Shown one piece after another: positions 1 through 9,387 of a stretch of DNA of 64,000 bases (within the stretch, counting starts at the first letter, position 1; every line of letters begins with the position of its first letter). Under the pieces are notes generated by a model. That model did no database searches. It was not told the DNA's origin and saw only the letters and a program-made list of their open reading frames with translations. The translations under genes were made by a program, and so were the position numbers. The stretch spans positions 31,446-95,445 of the forward strand of contig DATBEZ010000031.1 in assembly GCA_036558745.1 (NCBI GenBank), written 5' to 3'. Source of the DNA: JAMXLJ01 sp036558745. Lineage in GTDB: Bacteria > Actinomycetota > Acidimicrobiia > IMCC26256 > JAMXLJ01.

Positions 1-1586
1 ACGAGGCGCTGCCCGGCCGGCCGGGCCTTGCGGAAGTCGGCCAGCATGTCGCCGCACTTCGTGCCGAACGTGCGGTACCCGTCGGAGAAGACGTACCAGA
101 TGGTCCGACCGTCGGCGCGGCGCAGCATCTCGTTCGCGAACACCGCGGGATCGGCCAGGTTCCCCGCCACACCGGGCGTGTGGAACACCTGGTTGCGCTG
201 CTCGTAGTCGACCCAGTTCACGATCTCGGGGTTGGCCAGGGTCGGGAACGCGTACTGGGTCAAACCGGGCCGCACGAGGCGCCACGCGTCGAGGCCGAGC
301 TGGTCGGGGCAGTACACGACGAGGTCACCCCCGCGCGCACCCGCGTTGATCGCGGCCGCGACCTCCTTGGCCTGGGTCCGGGCCCGGGTCGAGTTGTGGT
401 ACCCGCCGATCAGCCCGCAGATCACGATCACCGCGAGCGCCCCGTAGCGGGGCAGGCGGCTGCCGAACGCGACCACGCCGTAGGCCACGACGACCGCGAA
501 CAGCCCGAAGACGATCGACGGGTACCGGATCGCGGCCGCGCCGGTGCCGACGTACGCGAGGCACAGCCCGATCGCGACCGTGCCCGCGCACACGTACGCG
601 GCCCAGCGCGTGGGCGGTCGCGTCCGCCAGTCGAGCTCGGTCCGGTTGCGGTCGACGGCCGCGGCGAAGAGCCCGAACGCGCCGAGCGCGAAGAGCGCCA
701 TCACGAGCGTGTACGCGGCGGCGCCCCGCTGGCCCGCGAACCCGAGCAGGAGCCGGTACGAGGCCATGAGCGGGTTGATGCGCTCCGCCCACGGCGTCGC
801 GGTGTGCTTGCTCTGGTAGAGGAACGTCGGCAGCCACGGCAGGAAGGTCAGGCAGCCGACGGCGATCGCCGCGAGCACGCGCCATGCGGGCGACCCCCGG
901 CCCTCCCTCCGCCCGAAGTACAGCAACGCCACCCCGAGGACGAACAGCAGGTAGAACGCCCAGTACTGGGTGTAGAGCAACGCCGCGGTGACGGCCGCGA
1001 CGGCCGCGAGCCAGCCCAGGTTCGGGCGCTCCCAGGCGTTGGCGACCGCGAGGTAGCCGACGAGCACGAGCAACGTCTCGAGCTCGTACATCCGGACCTC
1101 GGTCGAGTACCGGAAGGCGTACGGCGACGTCGCGACGACGAGCACGCTCGCCCACGCGACCCACTGCCGGCGCACGACGTCGGAGCCGGCGATGCGACGG
1201 CCGACGGAGTACGCGGCCGGAAGGCTGAGCAGCCCGAAGACGCCCGAGAGGGCCCGGGCCGACCGGTTGCCGGTCCCGAACGCCTTCATCCACAGGTGCA
1301 GCATCACGTAGTAGAGCGGCGGGGAGCCGTCGTGGCGGAGCAACCCGTGGAGCTGCCCGAGCGGGCGGCGGGCGAGCGCGACGGTGAGGGCCTCGTCCTC
1401 CCAGAGCGCCGACCGGGTCACGAAGCGCAGCACGACCGAGGCGACGAGCGTCAACACGATCGCGACCGCGAACGCGATCCCGAGCGGCCCCGCGAACGGT
1501 GAGTCCCCGTCGCGCGCGACCCGCCGGGGCGCGCCCGGGCGCGGCGGCGTGGCCTCGAGGGCCTCTTCGAGCTTCACCGGGCGCAC
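1..1586 (-). CDS. GT39/ArnT-like membrane glycosyltransferase, C-terminus beyond window
   Basis: Integral-membrane glycosyltransferase of the GT-C fold that would use a polyprenyl-phosphate sugar donor on the outer face of the membrane. About 528 residues are visible. A hydrophobic segment (about 34-55) is followed by the acidic WEDEA motif near residue 63 and then HDGSPPLYYV, the usual start of the first periplasmic loop in GT39-type enzymes. Many further hydrophobic segments follow, then a soluble C-terminal part containing IWYVFSDG. The reading frame runs off the left edge. I chose GTG 1586 as start; GTG 1577 is also in frame and no good ribosome site is visible, so the N-terminus is uncertain. 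It lies 82 bases after the dehydratase gene on the same strand and is probably the last visible gene of that run. Acceptor and sugar are unknown. Confidence 0.8.
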   Translation of the reverse strand, partial: MRPVKLEEALEATPPRPGAPRRVARDGDSPFAGPLGIAFAVAIVLTLVASVVLRFVTRSALWEDEALTVALARRPLGQLHGLLRHDGSPPLYYVMLHLWMKAFGTGNRSARALSGVFGLLSLPAAYSVGRRIAGSDVVRRQWVAWASVLVVATSPYAFRYSTEVRMYELETLLVLVGYLAVANAWERPNLGWLAAVAAVTAALLYTQYWAFYLLFVLGVALLYFGRREGRGSPAWRVLAAIAVGCLTFLPWLPTFLYQSKHTATPWAERINPLMASYRLLLGFAGQRGAAAYTLVMALFALGAFGLFAAAVDRNRTELDWRTRPPTRWAAYVCAGTVAIGLCLAYVGTGAAAIRYPSIVFGLFAVVVAYGVVAFGSRLPRYGALAVIVICGLIGGYHNSTRARTQAKEVAAAINAGARGGDLVVYCPDQLGLDAWRLVRPGLTQYAFPTLANPEIVNWVDYEQRNQVFHTPGVAGNLADPAVFANEMLRRADGRTIWYVFSDGYRTFGTKCGDMLADFRKARPAGQRL

Positions 1587-1668
1587 CGTGGAGACGGAGC
1601 GCAGCTCCGCGAGGCGTTGCCCTCTGGAGCCTGAGCGGAGGGAGCCATGCGCCGTGCCGACGGTGCGA

Positions 1669-3546
1669 TCAGTTGACCGAGCTCCCCCGGCGTCCGGAGC
1701 CGGCGACGGACTCCTCGGCGACCAGGTCGATGCTGACGCCCTCGGGGTCGAGGCCGACCGCGAGGGTCCGGAGCACCTCGAGCATCTCGTCAGCGGGCAG
1801 GTTCGCGTCGATGGCCCGCACGATCTCCGGCTCGAGCGGCGGGACGTCGGCGTGGTGGATGAGCGGGTGCGCGCCCGGCGCCGCGTGCTCGAACGGGTTG
1901 AACAGCTGCTCGTGCAGCTTCTCGCCCGGACGCAGACCGGTGAACTCGATCGGCACCTCCGGGGTGCGGGTCGCCGCGAGCTGGCGGGCGACGTCGGCGA
2001 TGCGCACCGGCTTGCCCATGTCGAGCACGAGGACCTGGCCCGGCTCGCCGATGGCGCCGCCCTGGACCACGAGCTGGACCGCCTCCTCGACCGTCATGAA
2101 GTAGCGGGTGACGTCGGGATGCGTGACGGTGATCGGGCCGCCCGCCTCGAGCTGGTGCTTGAACGCCACCAGCACCGACCCCCGGCTGCCGAGCACGTTG
2201 CCGAAGCGCACGCTCAGGTAGGTGCCGGGCTCGCCGTGGGCGAAGTGGGCGGTGAGGCCCTCGGTGATGCGCTTCGAGTAGCCGAGCACGTTGCAGGGCT
2301 CGGCCGCCTTGTCGGTCGAGATGTTGACGAAGCGCTCGACGCCGACGTCGGCCGCGGCCTCGAGCACGTTGAGCGTGCCGATCACGTTCGTCTTGAGCGC
2401 CTCGGCCGGGTTGGCCTCGAGCAGCGGAAGATGCTTGAGCGCGGCCGCGTGGAACACGACGTCCGGGCGGATCTCGCGCATCACCTCCTTGAGGCGGGCA
2501 CGGTCGCGCACGTTGACGAGCACGAGGTCGGGCGAGTCGAGCAGGGCCCGGCCCTCGAGCGAGAGCTGCACCGTGTGGAGCCCGCACTCGTCGTGATCGA
2601 TCATGGCGAGCTTCGCGGGCCCGAGCTCCGCGATCTGGCGGCAGAGCTCGGAACCGATCGAGCCGCCCGCCCCGACCACGACCACCCGCTTGCCGTGCAG
2701 GTACTCCGACACGGTCCGCAGGTCGGTCTCGATCTGGCGCCGGCCGAGCAGGTCGGTCTCGGTCGGGACGCGCAGGTCATTGACGCTGACCCGCCCGTCG
2801 AAGAGCTCCCGGACCGACGGGAGGACGCGAACGTCGAGACCGGCCTCGCGGCCGAGCTCGCTCAGGTCGCGCACGAGGGCACCGTCGGCGGCGGGGATCG
2901 CGATGACGAGCGCGGCGGCCGAGTACCGCTGGGCCGCCGTGGCCACTGCGCGCCGGTCGCCGACGACGGGGACCCCGCAGATCGACAGGTTGCGCTTCCG
3001 AGGATCGTCGTCGAGGAGGGCGACGGGCAGGAACGGGCTGTTGGCCTCGTAGAGCATCGCCCGCACGGTCCGCTCGCCGCCGTCGCCGGCGCCGAACACG
3101 AGGGCCCGGACGCGGTTCGCGGCCAGCGCCCGGCGGCGCCGGTCGAGGGCGCTGCGGCCGTTGTAGCGAATGCCCCCGAGGAGCACGAACGCGATCACGC
3201 CCGCCATGACCACCGCGGTGAGCGGTGCGGGACGGTTGTCGGAGAACACCAGGTCGACGAGGAAGAGACCGGCCGTGACCAGGGCCGCGGTGCGGGCCAG
3301 CGCCGCGACCTCGTCGAAGGAGCCCGGGCGCCAGCGCCCGCGGTAGAGGCCGAGCCAGGCGCCGATCCCCCACTGGAGGGCGCACGCGAGCGGGACGAGG
3401 AGCGCGACCTCGAAGCCGTCGAGGCGGGAGAAGTTGAAGTCGAGCCGCAGGAGCGCACCGAAGTACAGGGCGAAGAGCCACATGGCGCCGTCCACGCCGG
3501 CCCGCCAGACCAGGGCGGTGCGCGTACCCCGCGCCGGCCCGCTCAC
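1669..3546 (-). CDS. FlaA1/CapD-type nucleotide-sugar 4,6-dehydratase (membrane-anchored)
   Basis: Converts a UDP-HexNAc (typically UDP-GlcNAc) to the 4-keto-6-deoxy sugar, the first step towards amino-deoxy sugars. About 625 residues, the size of long PglF/CapD proteins. Four hydrophobic helices (about 20-130) are followed by a first Rossmann domain (FGAGDGGE near 151) and the catalytic SDR domain (VGAGGSIGSE near 291). The STDKA motif supplies the catalytic Asp412-Lys413. At the SDR Tyr position, usually Met in this long family, the sequence reads LGYSK (Leu421...Lys425). Start GTG 3546 is chosen because the first membrane helix follows soon after; an upstream in-frame TTG is possible. The ketone made here would suit the aminotransferase at 4657-5826. 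The 217-base gap before it suggests its own promoter. Confidence 0.88.
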   Translation of the reverse strand: MSGPARGTRTALVWRAGVDGAMWLFALYFGALLRLDFNFSRLDGFEVALLVPLACALQWGIGAWLGLYRGRWRPGSFDEVAALARTAALVTAGLFLVDLVFSDNRPAPLTAVVMAGVIAFVLLGGIRYNGRSALDRRRRALAANRVRALVFGAGDGGERTVRAMLYEANSPFLPVALLDDDPRKRNLSICGVPVVGDRRAVATAAQRYSAAALVIAIPAADGALVRDLSELGREAGLDVRVLPSVRELFDGRVSVNDLRVPTETDLLGRRQIETDLRTVSEYLHGKRVVVVGAGGSIGSELCRQIAELGPAKLAMIDHDECGLHTVQLSLEGRALLDSPDLVLVNVRDRARLKEVMREIRPDVVFHAAALKHLPLLEANPAEALKTNVIGTLNVLEAAADVGVERFVNISTDKAAEPCNVLGYSKRITEGLTAHFAHGEPGTYLSVRFGNVLGSRGSVLVAFKHQLEAGGPITVTHPDVTRYFMTVEEAVQLVVQGGAIGEPGQVLVLDMGKPVRIADVARQLAATRTPEVPIEFTGLRPGEKLHEQLFNPFEHAAPGAHPLIHHADVPPLEPEIVRAIDANLPADEMLEVLRTLAVGLDPEGVSIDLVAEESVAGSGRRGSSVN

Positions 3547-3763
3547 GGCGGTGGACGTCGACGAGCTACCTCGGCCCTCGTGCCCCAACTCGGCCCCCCC
3601 AACCCGGACGCTGACCGAAGGAGTTTGGTGCGCGCTGCCACTCCTCGCAAGGGCGCGATACGCAATGCGTGCGCAACAACGTGTGAACTCCGGTTGCTTT
3701 GGCCCGGAATTTCCCGTGATTCCCGCGGCCGAGTGCGCGAGCCGCGGTCGCGCGACCACAGGG

Positions 3764-4660
3764 CTACGAATGCGCCGCGGCGCCCTCGCGGCGCCGCCGA
3801 CGGAGCGTTTCGCCGAGCACCGCGAGCCGGCCTTCGAGCGTCCCGAGCCTGCCGCCCGCGACGAAGAGCCAGCGCGGTCGCCGCTCGCGCGACCACAACG
3901 CACCGAGGTTGCGCACGAGCCACACGAGGCCGCGCAGCTCGCGCCCGGGCGGCACGTCGAAGCCGGCGCGTCGCACCATCGCGACCAACCTGGGCTGCAC
4001 GCGCGCGTAGGCGCGCGCCTGCCGGTACACCGCGGCGACCGACGGGCGGTACCGGTAGTGCACGGCCGCGTCCTCGACGAAGGAGGGCGTGATGCCGACG
4101 CGCCACAAGCGGAACGCGAACTCGACGTCCTCTCCGGGGAGGTAGCGCTGGTCGAACGGCCCGACGCGCGCGACCACGTCGCGACGCACGCCGAGGTTGC
4201 AGCCGTGGGCAAAGAGGAACACACCGGCGAAGTCGCCCGCGCGGTGCTCGGGTGCACGCCCTCTCGACTCCGTGAGCCAGGGCGGGTTCAACCGATCCAC
4301 CTCGAGCGGCCCGGTGACGTACTCGTGGCCGCGCAACGCGTCTCCCATCGCGCGGACCCAGCCCCTCGCCACGACGTCGTCGGCGTCGCAGAACGCGACC
4401 GACGGCCCGTGCGCCGCGCACAGGCCGACGTTGCGGGCGTGCGCGACACCGCGTTGATCGGAGCCGTCGACCAGACGCACGCGAGCGTCGCGACTGTGGT
4501 AGCGCTCGACGACGTCGCGCGTCCCGTCGGTCGAGCCGTTGTCGACGACGATCACCTCGAACGGTCGGTCCCATTCCTCGGCGAGCAGCGCGTCGAGCTG
4601 CTCCGCGATCGTCGCCTCGGCGTCGAGGGCCGGGACGACGACACTGAGCTCGGGCGTCAA
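3764..4660 (-). CDS. Family 2 glycosyltransferase
   Basis: Inverting GT-A glycosyltransferase of 298 residues. It starts with a typical GT2 beta strand (SVVVPALDAE) and the VVDNGSTDGT nucleotide-binding loop near residue 38. A CDADD metal-binding motif lies near 91-95 and a GEDVEF acceptor/base motif follows. The start is TTG 4660, which overlaps the TGA of the preceding aminotransferase gene (TTGA), so the two are translationally coupled. It is clearly paralogous to the GT2 at 13765-14622: both share a LNPPWL motif and the VDN-STDGT loop. Donor and acceptor cannot be read from sequence; the role is elongation of the glycan made by this locus. Confidence 0.9.
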   Translation of the reverse strand: MTPELSVVVPALDAEATIAEQLDALLAEEWDRPFEVIVVDNGSTDGTRDVVERYHSRDARVRLVDGSDQRGVAHARNVGLCAAHGPSVAFCDADDVVARGWVRAMGDALRGHEYVTGPLEVDRLNPPWLTESRGRAPEHRAGDFAGVFLFAHGCNLGVRRDVVARVGPFDQRYLPGEDVEFAFRLWRVGITPSFVEDAAVHYRYRPSVAAVYRQARAYARVQPRLVAMVRRAGFDVPPGRELRGLVWLVRNLGALWSRERRPRWLFVAGGRLGTLEGRLAVLGETLRRRRREGAAAHS

Positions 4661-5826
4661 CCCACACCCGCGGCCGCGACCGCGGAGCCCTGCTCGTGCA
4701 CGTCGGCGAGCACGGACGCGATCCGGTCCACGTCGTGGAGGCGCAGGTCACGGTACAGAGGCAGGCTGACGACCCGGGCCGCGACCTCGTCGGTGACGGG
4801 GAGCGCCCGGGTGACGTCGCCGGCGTGCGAGCGCTGACGGTGCACCGGCGGATCGAAGTAGCAGCGCGTGTCGACACCCTCGGCTCGCAGCGCGGTGACC
4901 AGCCCGTCGCGTGACACGCCGAAGGCGTCGGGGTCGAGCGCGATCGTGAAGTCCTTCCACGTCGGGCGGTCGGATGCAGGAACGCGTTGCACCGCGATGC
5001 CCGGCACCGACGCCAGTGCCGACGCGTAGCGCGCCGCGAGCGCGTGGCGCGTCTCGAGATGCTCGTCGAGGTCGTCGAGCGACTCGAGCGCGACCGCGGC
5101 GTGCAGCTCCGACATGCGCGCGTTCAACCCGACGAAGCGCGTGTCGTAGTCGCCCGGGTTGCCGTAGTCGCGGCCGATGCGCACCGTGTGGGCGACGTCG
5201 TCCCGGTTCGTCGCGACGAGACCACCTTCACCCGCGACGACGGGCTTGGTCGGGCTGAGGCTGAACACCTCGGCGTCGCCGAACCCGCCGACCGGTCGGT
5301 CGGCGTGCAGCGCGCCGAGCGCGGCCGCGCCGTCGAACACGATCGGGACCCCGGCGCGACGCGCGAGCTCCTCGACCTCCGGCGGCCGGCACGGCGCGCC
5401 GAAGAGATGCACGGCCATGAGCCCGCCCGCGCCGTCGAGGTTCGCGGCCGCGTCGTCGAGGTCGACCTGGAACGTGTCGCGGTCGCACTCGACGAAGCGC
5501 GGGGCAACGCCGTTCCACGAGATCGCGTGCGCCGACGCGGAGAACGTGAAGCTCGGCACCACGACAGGACCCGCGGGAGCGACGGCGCGCAGGGCGAGCA
5601 TCAGGCCCGACGTGCAGCACGACACCGCGACGACGTGCCGGCAGCCGAACCGCTCGGCCGCGGTCTCCTCGAGCTCGCGAACGAGCGGACCGTTCGTGAG
5701 CATGCCGCGCTCATACGACGGCGCCAGGCGCGCGACGACCCGCTCCATCGGCGGCACCGGCGGGCGGGCGAACGCGACACCGTCGGGGAACGCCGGGGCG
5801 CCGCCCAGAACCGCGAGCGTCGTCAC
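4657..5826 (-). CDS. DegT/DnrJ/EryC1/StrS aminotransferase
   Basis: PLP-dependent sugar aminotransferase that would aminate a keto-sugar nucleotide, plausibly the product of the CapD-type dehydratase next door. It has 389 residues, typical for the family. The PLP lysine is Lys194 in SLSPTKP, followed by the characteristic GEGG. Asp165 in IVFDGAA is the expected pyridine-nitrogen contact. Start GTG 5826 overlaps the TGA of the carbamoyltransferase (GTGA) and its own TGA overlaps the next TTG start, so it sits inside a coupled chain. Which carbon is aminated (C3 or C4) cannot be told from sequence. Confidence 0.9.
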   Translation of the reverse strand: MTTLAVLGGAPAFPDGVAFARPPVPPMERVVARLAPSYERGMLTNGPLVRELEETAAERFGCRHVVAVSCCTSGLMLALRAVAPAGPVVVPSFTFSASAHAISWNGVAPRFVECDRDTFQVDLDDAAANLDGAGGLMAVHLFGAPCRPPEVEELARRAGVPIVFDGAAALGALHADRPVGGFGDAEVFSLSPTKPVVAGEGGLVATNRDDVAHTVRIGRDYGNPGDYDTRFVGLNARMSELHAAVALESLDDLDEHLETRHALAARYASALASVPGIAVQRVPASDRPTWKDFTIALDPDAFGVSRDGLVTALRAEGVDTRCYFDPPVHRQRSHAGDVTRALPVTDEVAARVVSLPLYRDLRLHDVDRIASVLADVHEQGSAVAAAGVG

Positions 5827-7526
5827 TTCTCGATCCGCACGTTGCCGAGGTACAAGACGTCCAGCCCGCACGAGAAGAATGTCCGGATCGCGTCCTGTGG
5901 GGTGCACACGATCGGCTCGCCGTTCAGGTTGAAGCTCGTGTTCAGCACGATGGGCACCCCGGTCTTGTCGTGGAACGAGCGGATGAGCGCGTGGAAGCGC
6001 GGGCTGGTCGTCTCGTCGACCGACTGGAGCCGCCCGCTGCCGTCGGCGTGGACCACCGCGGGCACCTCGGCCGCGCGCTCCGGACGGAACCGGTGCACCT
6101 GCTCCATGAAGGGCACGTGGGTGCCGGGCGGGCACTCGAACCACTCCTCGACGTCGCCGGCGAGGATGGCGGGCGCGAAGGGGCGGAAGCTCTCGCGGTA
6201 CTTCACCGCCGCGTTCACGAGGTCCTTCGCGTCCGCCGAACGCGGGTCGGCGAGGATCGAGCGGTTCCCCAGCGCGCGCTGGCCGAACTCCATCCGGCCC
6301 TGGAACCACCCGACGAGGCGGCCCGCGACGAGGTCGGACGCGGCCGCCTCCGACGGGTCGTCGACGACGGTGGCGTTCGGCGCCTTGACCGCGTCGACCA
6401 CCCGGCGGCACTCGTCGTCACCGAACGAGGGACCCCAGTAGTTGTGCGCGGGCGGGACGGGTGGCCGCTCGCCCGTGCGCTCCGCGTGCAGCCACAGCGC
6501 GGCCCCGACCGACGTGCCGGAGTCGTCGGGACAGCTGGTCACGAAGCACTCGTCGAACGGCGTGAGCTCGGTGAGGCGGCCGTTGAAGACGCTGTTCATG
6601 GCGCACCCGCCCGAGAGCACGACCCGGTCGAGCCCGGTGCGGTCGTGCAGCACCGTGAGCACCGACGTCATCGTCTCCACGAACACCTGCTGCAGCGCGG
6701 CCGCGATCCGCTCGTGACGAGGCGTGATCTCGTCGTCGCGGGCACGCGGCGGACCGAACGTCGCGACGAAGCGGTCCGAGTACATCTTCGGGTGCCAGTG
6801 GTTGAAGAACTCGAACGACTCGAGGGCGAGGGTCAGGCCGCCGGTGCCGTCGACACGGATCAGGTCGCGCATCGGCTCGAGGAACTCGTTGTCGGCGTCC
6901 GCGTACGACGCGAGCGCCATCACCTTCCACTCGTCGGAGTCGGCCGTGAACCCGAGGAACTGGGTCACCGTGCCGTAGAGCTGGCCGAGCGAGTGCGGGT
7001 AGTCGGTCTCGTGCAGCACGTCGAGCGTCGTGCCCCGCACGCGGCCGAGCAGCTCGGTCTGGCGCTCGGCCCGCCCGTCGAGGATCGCGACCGCGCACTC
7101 GTCGTAGGGCGACAGGTACACGGCGTTGCCCACGTGCGACAGGTAGTGCTGCACGTAGGTGATCGGCGGCGCGTCGGGCCACAGATCCTGGAACGTCGCG
7201 GTCGGACCCGCGTGCTCGTGCGCGAGACCGAGGAGGCGCGCCGGCACCTGCTGGAGGTGCTCGGTGCGCCACCGCCGCGCGTTCAGGTAGCCCGACGGCG
7301 TGGTCTCGAGGTCGATCACCGGGTTCCACGCCACCGCGATCTCGTCGAGGTCGGCCATCGTGAGCCCCGCCTGGTCGAGACAGGCCTGGACCGCGCGCGC
7401 CGGGAAGACGTTGCTCATCTTCTTGCGGTCGAGCCGCTCCTCCGGGATCGCGACGACCACCTCGCCGTCGACGACGACGCACGCGGAGCAGATGAAGACG
7501 TCGTGGCAGATCCCCAGGATCTTCAT
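5823..7526 (-). CDS. NodU/CmcH/TobZ-family O-carbamoyltransferase
   Basis: Transfers a carbamoyl group from carbamoyl phosphate through a carbamoyl-adenylate to a sugar hydroxyl. It has 567 residues, as expected for two fused domains. The N-terminal Kae1-like domain carries the metal-binding HYLSH motif and a DECAVAILDG strand. The C-terminal domain carries FGQRALGNRSI, the hallmark of TobZ-like active sites, and NTSFN near the end. Start ATG 7526 overlaps the stop of the sugar-transferase gene (ATGA). In a polysaccharide locus the natural inference is carbamoylation of a glycan residue or of a nucleotide sugar, a rather uncommon decoration. Confidence 0.9.
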   Translation of the reverse strand: MKILGICHDVFICSACVVVDGEVVVAIPEERLDRKKMSNVFPARAVQACLDQAGLTMADLDEIAVAWNPVIDLETTPSGYLNARRWRTEHLQQVPARLLGLAHEHAGPTATFQDLWPDAPPITYVQHYLSHVGNAVYLSPYDECAVAILDGRAERQTELLGRVRGTTLDVLHETDYPHSLGQLYGTVTQFLGFTADSDEWKVMALASYADADNEFLEPMRDLIRVDGTGGLTLALESFEFFNHWHPKMYSDRFVATFGPPRARDDEITPRHERIAAALQQVFVETMTSVLTVLHDRTGLDRVVLSGGCAMNSVFNGRLTELTPFDECFVTSCPDDSGTSVGAALWLHAERTGERPPVPPAHNYWGPSFGDDECRRVVDAVKAPNATVVDDPSEAAASDLVAGRLVGWFQGRMEFGQRALGNRSILADPRSADAKDLVNAAVKYRESFRPFAPAILAGDVEEWFECPPGTHVPFMEQVHRFRPERAAEVPAVVHADGSGRLQSVDETTSPRFHALIRSFHDKTGVPIVLNTSFNLNGEPIVCTPQDAIRTFFSCGLDVLYLGNVRIEK

Positions 7527-8215
7527 GTCTGGGTCGCTCCCGCTCCCGCTCCGGGGGGCTGCGCCCGGCGGAGCTCCGCTTCGCTCCCCGTCATGGCAAG
7601 TTCGCCTTCCTCTTCTCCGTAATTCGGCATCGTTGCATGCCCCGGTTGCGCGATGCCCCGGCGCGTCACGAGTGCCGGGATCGTGCGGGCCAGGATGGCA
7701 AGGTCGAGCGCGAGCGAGCGGTGGTCCACGTACCAGACGTCGAGCGCGAACTTCTCCTCCCACGACAGGGAGTTGCGCCCGCTGATCTGGACCAGGCCGG
7801 TGATGCCGGGGCGCACCTCGTGGCGGCGGCCCTGCTCGGGCGTGTAACGCTCGAGGTACTCCATCAGCAGCGGGCGCGGTCCGACGAGGCTCATCTCGCC
7901 GCGCAGCACGTTCACGAGCTCGGGCAGCTCGTCGATGCTCGACGAACGCAGGAACCGTCCGAACCCGGTGAGGCGCTCGTGATCGGGACGCAGCCGGCCG
8001 TCGGCAGCGCGGGCGTCGGTCATGGTGCGGAACTTGAGGAGCGTGAAGGGCACGCCGTCGCGGCCCGGGCGCCGGTGGCGGAAGATGACCGGCCTGCCGA
8101 GCAGGAAGCGCACGAGCACCGCGGTCACCGCGGTCACGGGCGCGGTCACTACCAGCCCGACCGACGCGACCACCACGTCCATGCCGCGCTTCACGCGCTC
8201 CTCGGTTCGCGTCAT
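7523..8215 (-). CDS. Undecaprenyl-phosphate sugar phosphotransferase (PglC/WbaP-type)
   Basis: Initiating enzyme that moves a sugar-1-phosphate from a nucleotide sugar to undecaprenyl phosphate on the inner face of the membrane. It has 230 residues: the short, monotopic form with one re-entrant N-terminal helix (about 12-38). Family motifs are KFRTM near residue 60, SIDELPELVNVLRG, SLVGPRP and RPGITGLVQISGR. The C-terminal 25 residues are acidic and Gly/Ala-rich and probably disordered. The stop overlaps the ATG of the carbamoyltransferase. The following glycosyltransferases would extend the lipid-linked sugar it makes. Confidence 0.93.
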   Translation of the reverse strand: MTRTEERVKRGMDVVVASVGLVVTAPVTAVTAVLVRFLLGRPVIFRHRRPGRDGVPFTLLKFRTMTDARAADGRLRPDHERLTGFGRFLRSSSIDELPELVNVLRGEMSLVGPRPLLMEYLERYTPEQGRRHEVRPGITGLVQISGRNSLSWEEKFALDVWYVDHRSLALDLAILARTIPALVTRRGIAQPGHATMPNYGEEEGELAMTGSEAELRRAQPPGAGAGATQT

Positions 8216-9387
8216 GCGACCCTCGCCATGGGCTGCCCCGCGTGCAGCAGGCGGTCGTAGACGCCGAGGGTGAGCTCGATGACGTGGCGCTGGTCGAACT
8301 CGCGCCGTGCCTTCTCGCGCGCCGCCGCGCCCATGCGGCGGCGTGTCTCGGGTTCGCGCGCGAGCGCGGCGATCGCGCCGGCCAGCGCGCCCGCGTCACG
8401 AACAGGGACGAGCGTTCCCGTCACACCGTCGTCGACGACCTGGCGGCAGCCGCGCACGTCGGTCGCGACGACGGGGACGCCCATGGCGGCGGCCTCCATC
8501 GCGGCACGCGGAAAGCCTTCGCGGTACGTCGCCAAGGCGAAGACGTCCATCGCGCTGTAGAGCGCTTCGACGTCGTCGCGCAGGCCGAGGAACGTCACAC
8601 CGCCGTCGCGCTCGGCCGCGGCGATGTCGGCAGCGGTGACGGCGTCGGCCTTGCCGTCGTCGCCGGGCCCGATGACGACGACCCGGACCGATGGTGCGAG
8701 CGTGCGCAGGCGGGCCGCGGCGTCGAACACCTCGCGGTACCCCTTCTGCCACACGAGCCGGCCGACGACCCCGCACACGATCTCGTCGTCGCGCACGCCG
8801 AGCGCGGCCCGCGTTCCGGCCCGGTCGCGGCCCGCGCGCTCGGGGTCGAAGCGGGCGAGATCGATGCCGTTGCCCAGCAGGTGCAGCTTGCGCCCGGGGA
8901 TCCGGAGCCGGCGCAGGACCTCGAGGTCCTCGGGGTTCTGGACGAGCTCGGCGTCCGAGCACGTCGCCGCGATGCGCTCGAGCGTGTAGACCGCGGCCCG
9001 CTTGGCCAGGCGGTCCTCGGGGAGCGCGTACAGGCCGTGGCACGTGTGCACGACCGCGGGCACACGCGCCGCGCGCGCCCCGATTCGCCCGTAGACCCCG
9101 GGCTTGGGGTTGTGGGTGTGCACGATGTCGGGTCGCAGCTCGCGAAAGAGCGAGTAGAGCTCGCGCAGCGCGAGGACATCACGCTGGGGCGCGACCGCGC
9201 GCGTCGCGTGGGCCAGCGCGCGGTGCGGGATGTCCCACCCGTCCAGCTGCTCGACCCACCGTCCGGGCGCAGACGCGGTGACGACGTCATAGCCCGCGGC
9301 GCGGAACGCGCGCAGCTGCGGACCGAGCAGGGTCACCAGGCTGATGTCGGTCGTGGTGACGTGGAGCAGGCGGGGACGGCGCGTCAC
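8212..9387 (-). CDS. Family 4 glycosyltransferase (GT-B)
   Basis: Retaining GT-B glycosyltransferase of 391 residues. The N-terminal half has HTHNPKPGVYGRIGA and HTCHGLYALP, typical of the WbpL/EpsD-like subgroup. The C-terminal half has LGNGIDLARF and the EX7E-type donor-binding segment GFPRAAMEAAAMGVPVV. Start GTG 9387 overlaps the TGA of the deacetylase (GTGA) and its stop overlaps the sugar-transferase start, so three genes are read as a coupled unit. It probably adds the second sugar to the lipid-linked intermediate; the sugar is not identifiable. Confidence 0.92.
   Translation of the reverse strand: MTRRPRLLHVTTTDISLVTLLGPQLRAFRAAGYDVVTASAPGRWVEQLDGWDIPHRALAHATRAVAPQRDVLALRELYSLFRELRPDIVHTHNPKPGVYGRIGARAARVPAVVHTCHGLYALPEDRLAKRAAVYTLERIAATCSDAELVQNPEDLEVLRRLRIPGRKLHLLGNGIDLARFDPERAGRDRAGTRAALGVRDDEIVCGVVGRLVWQKGYREVFDAAARLRTLAPSVRVVVIGPGDDGKADAVTAADIAAAERDGGVTFLGLRDDVEALYSAMDVFALATYREGFPRAAMEAAAMGVPVVATDVRGCRQVVDDGVTGTLVPVRDAGALAGAIAALAREPETRRRMGAAAREKARREFDQRHVIELTLGVYDRLLHAGQPMARVA

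Noticed and set aside
1384..4092. Long open frame on the plus strand opposite the dehydratase and neighbouring genes.
   Set aside because: It is the GC-rich antisense shadow of real genes. Its protein is Arg/Ala/Pro-rich with no known domain, whereas the minus-strand frames show clear family motifs.
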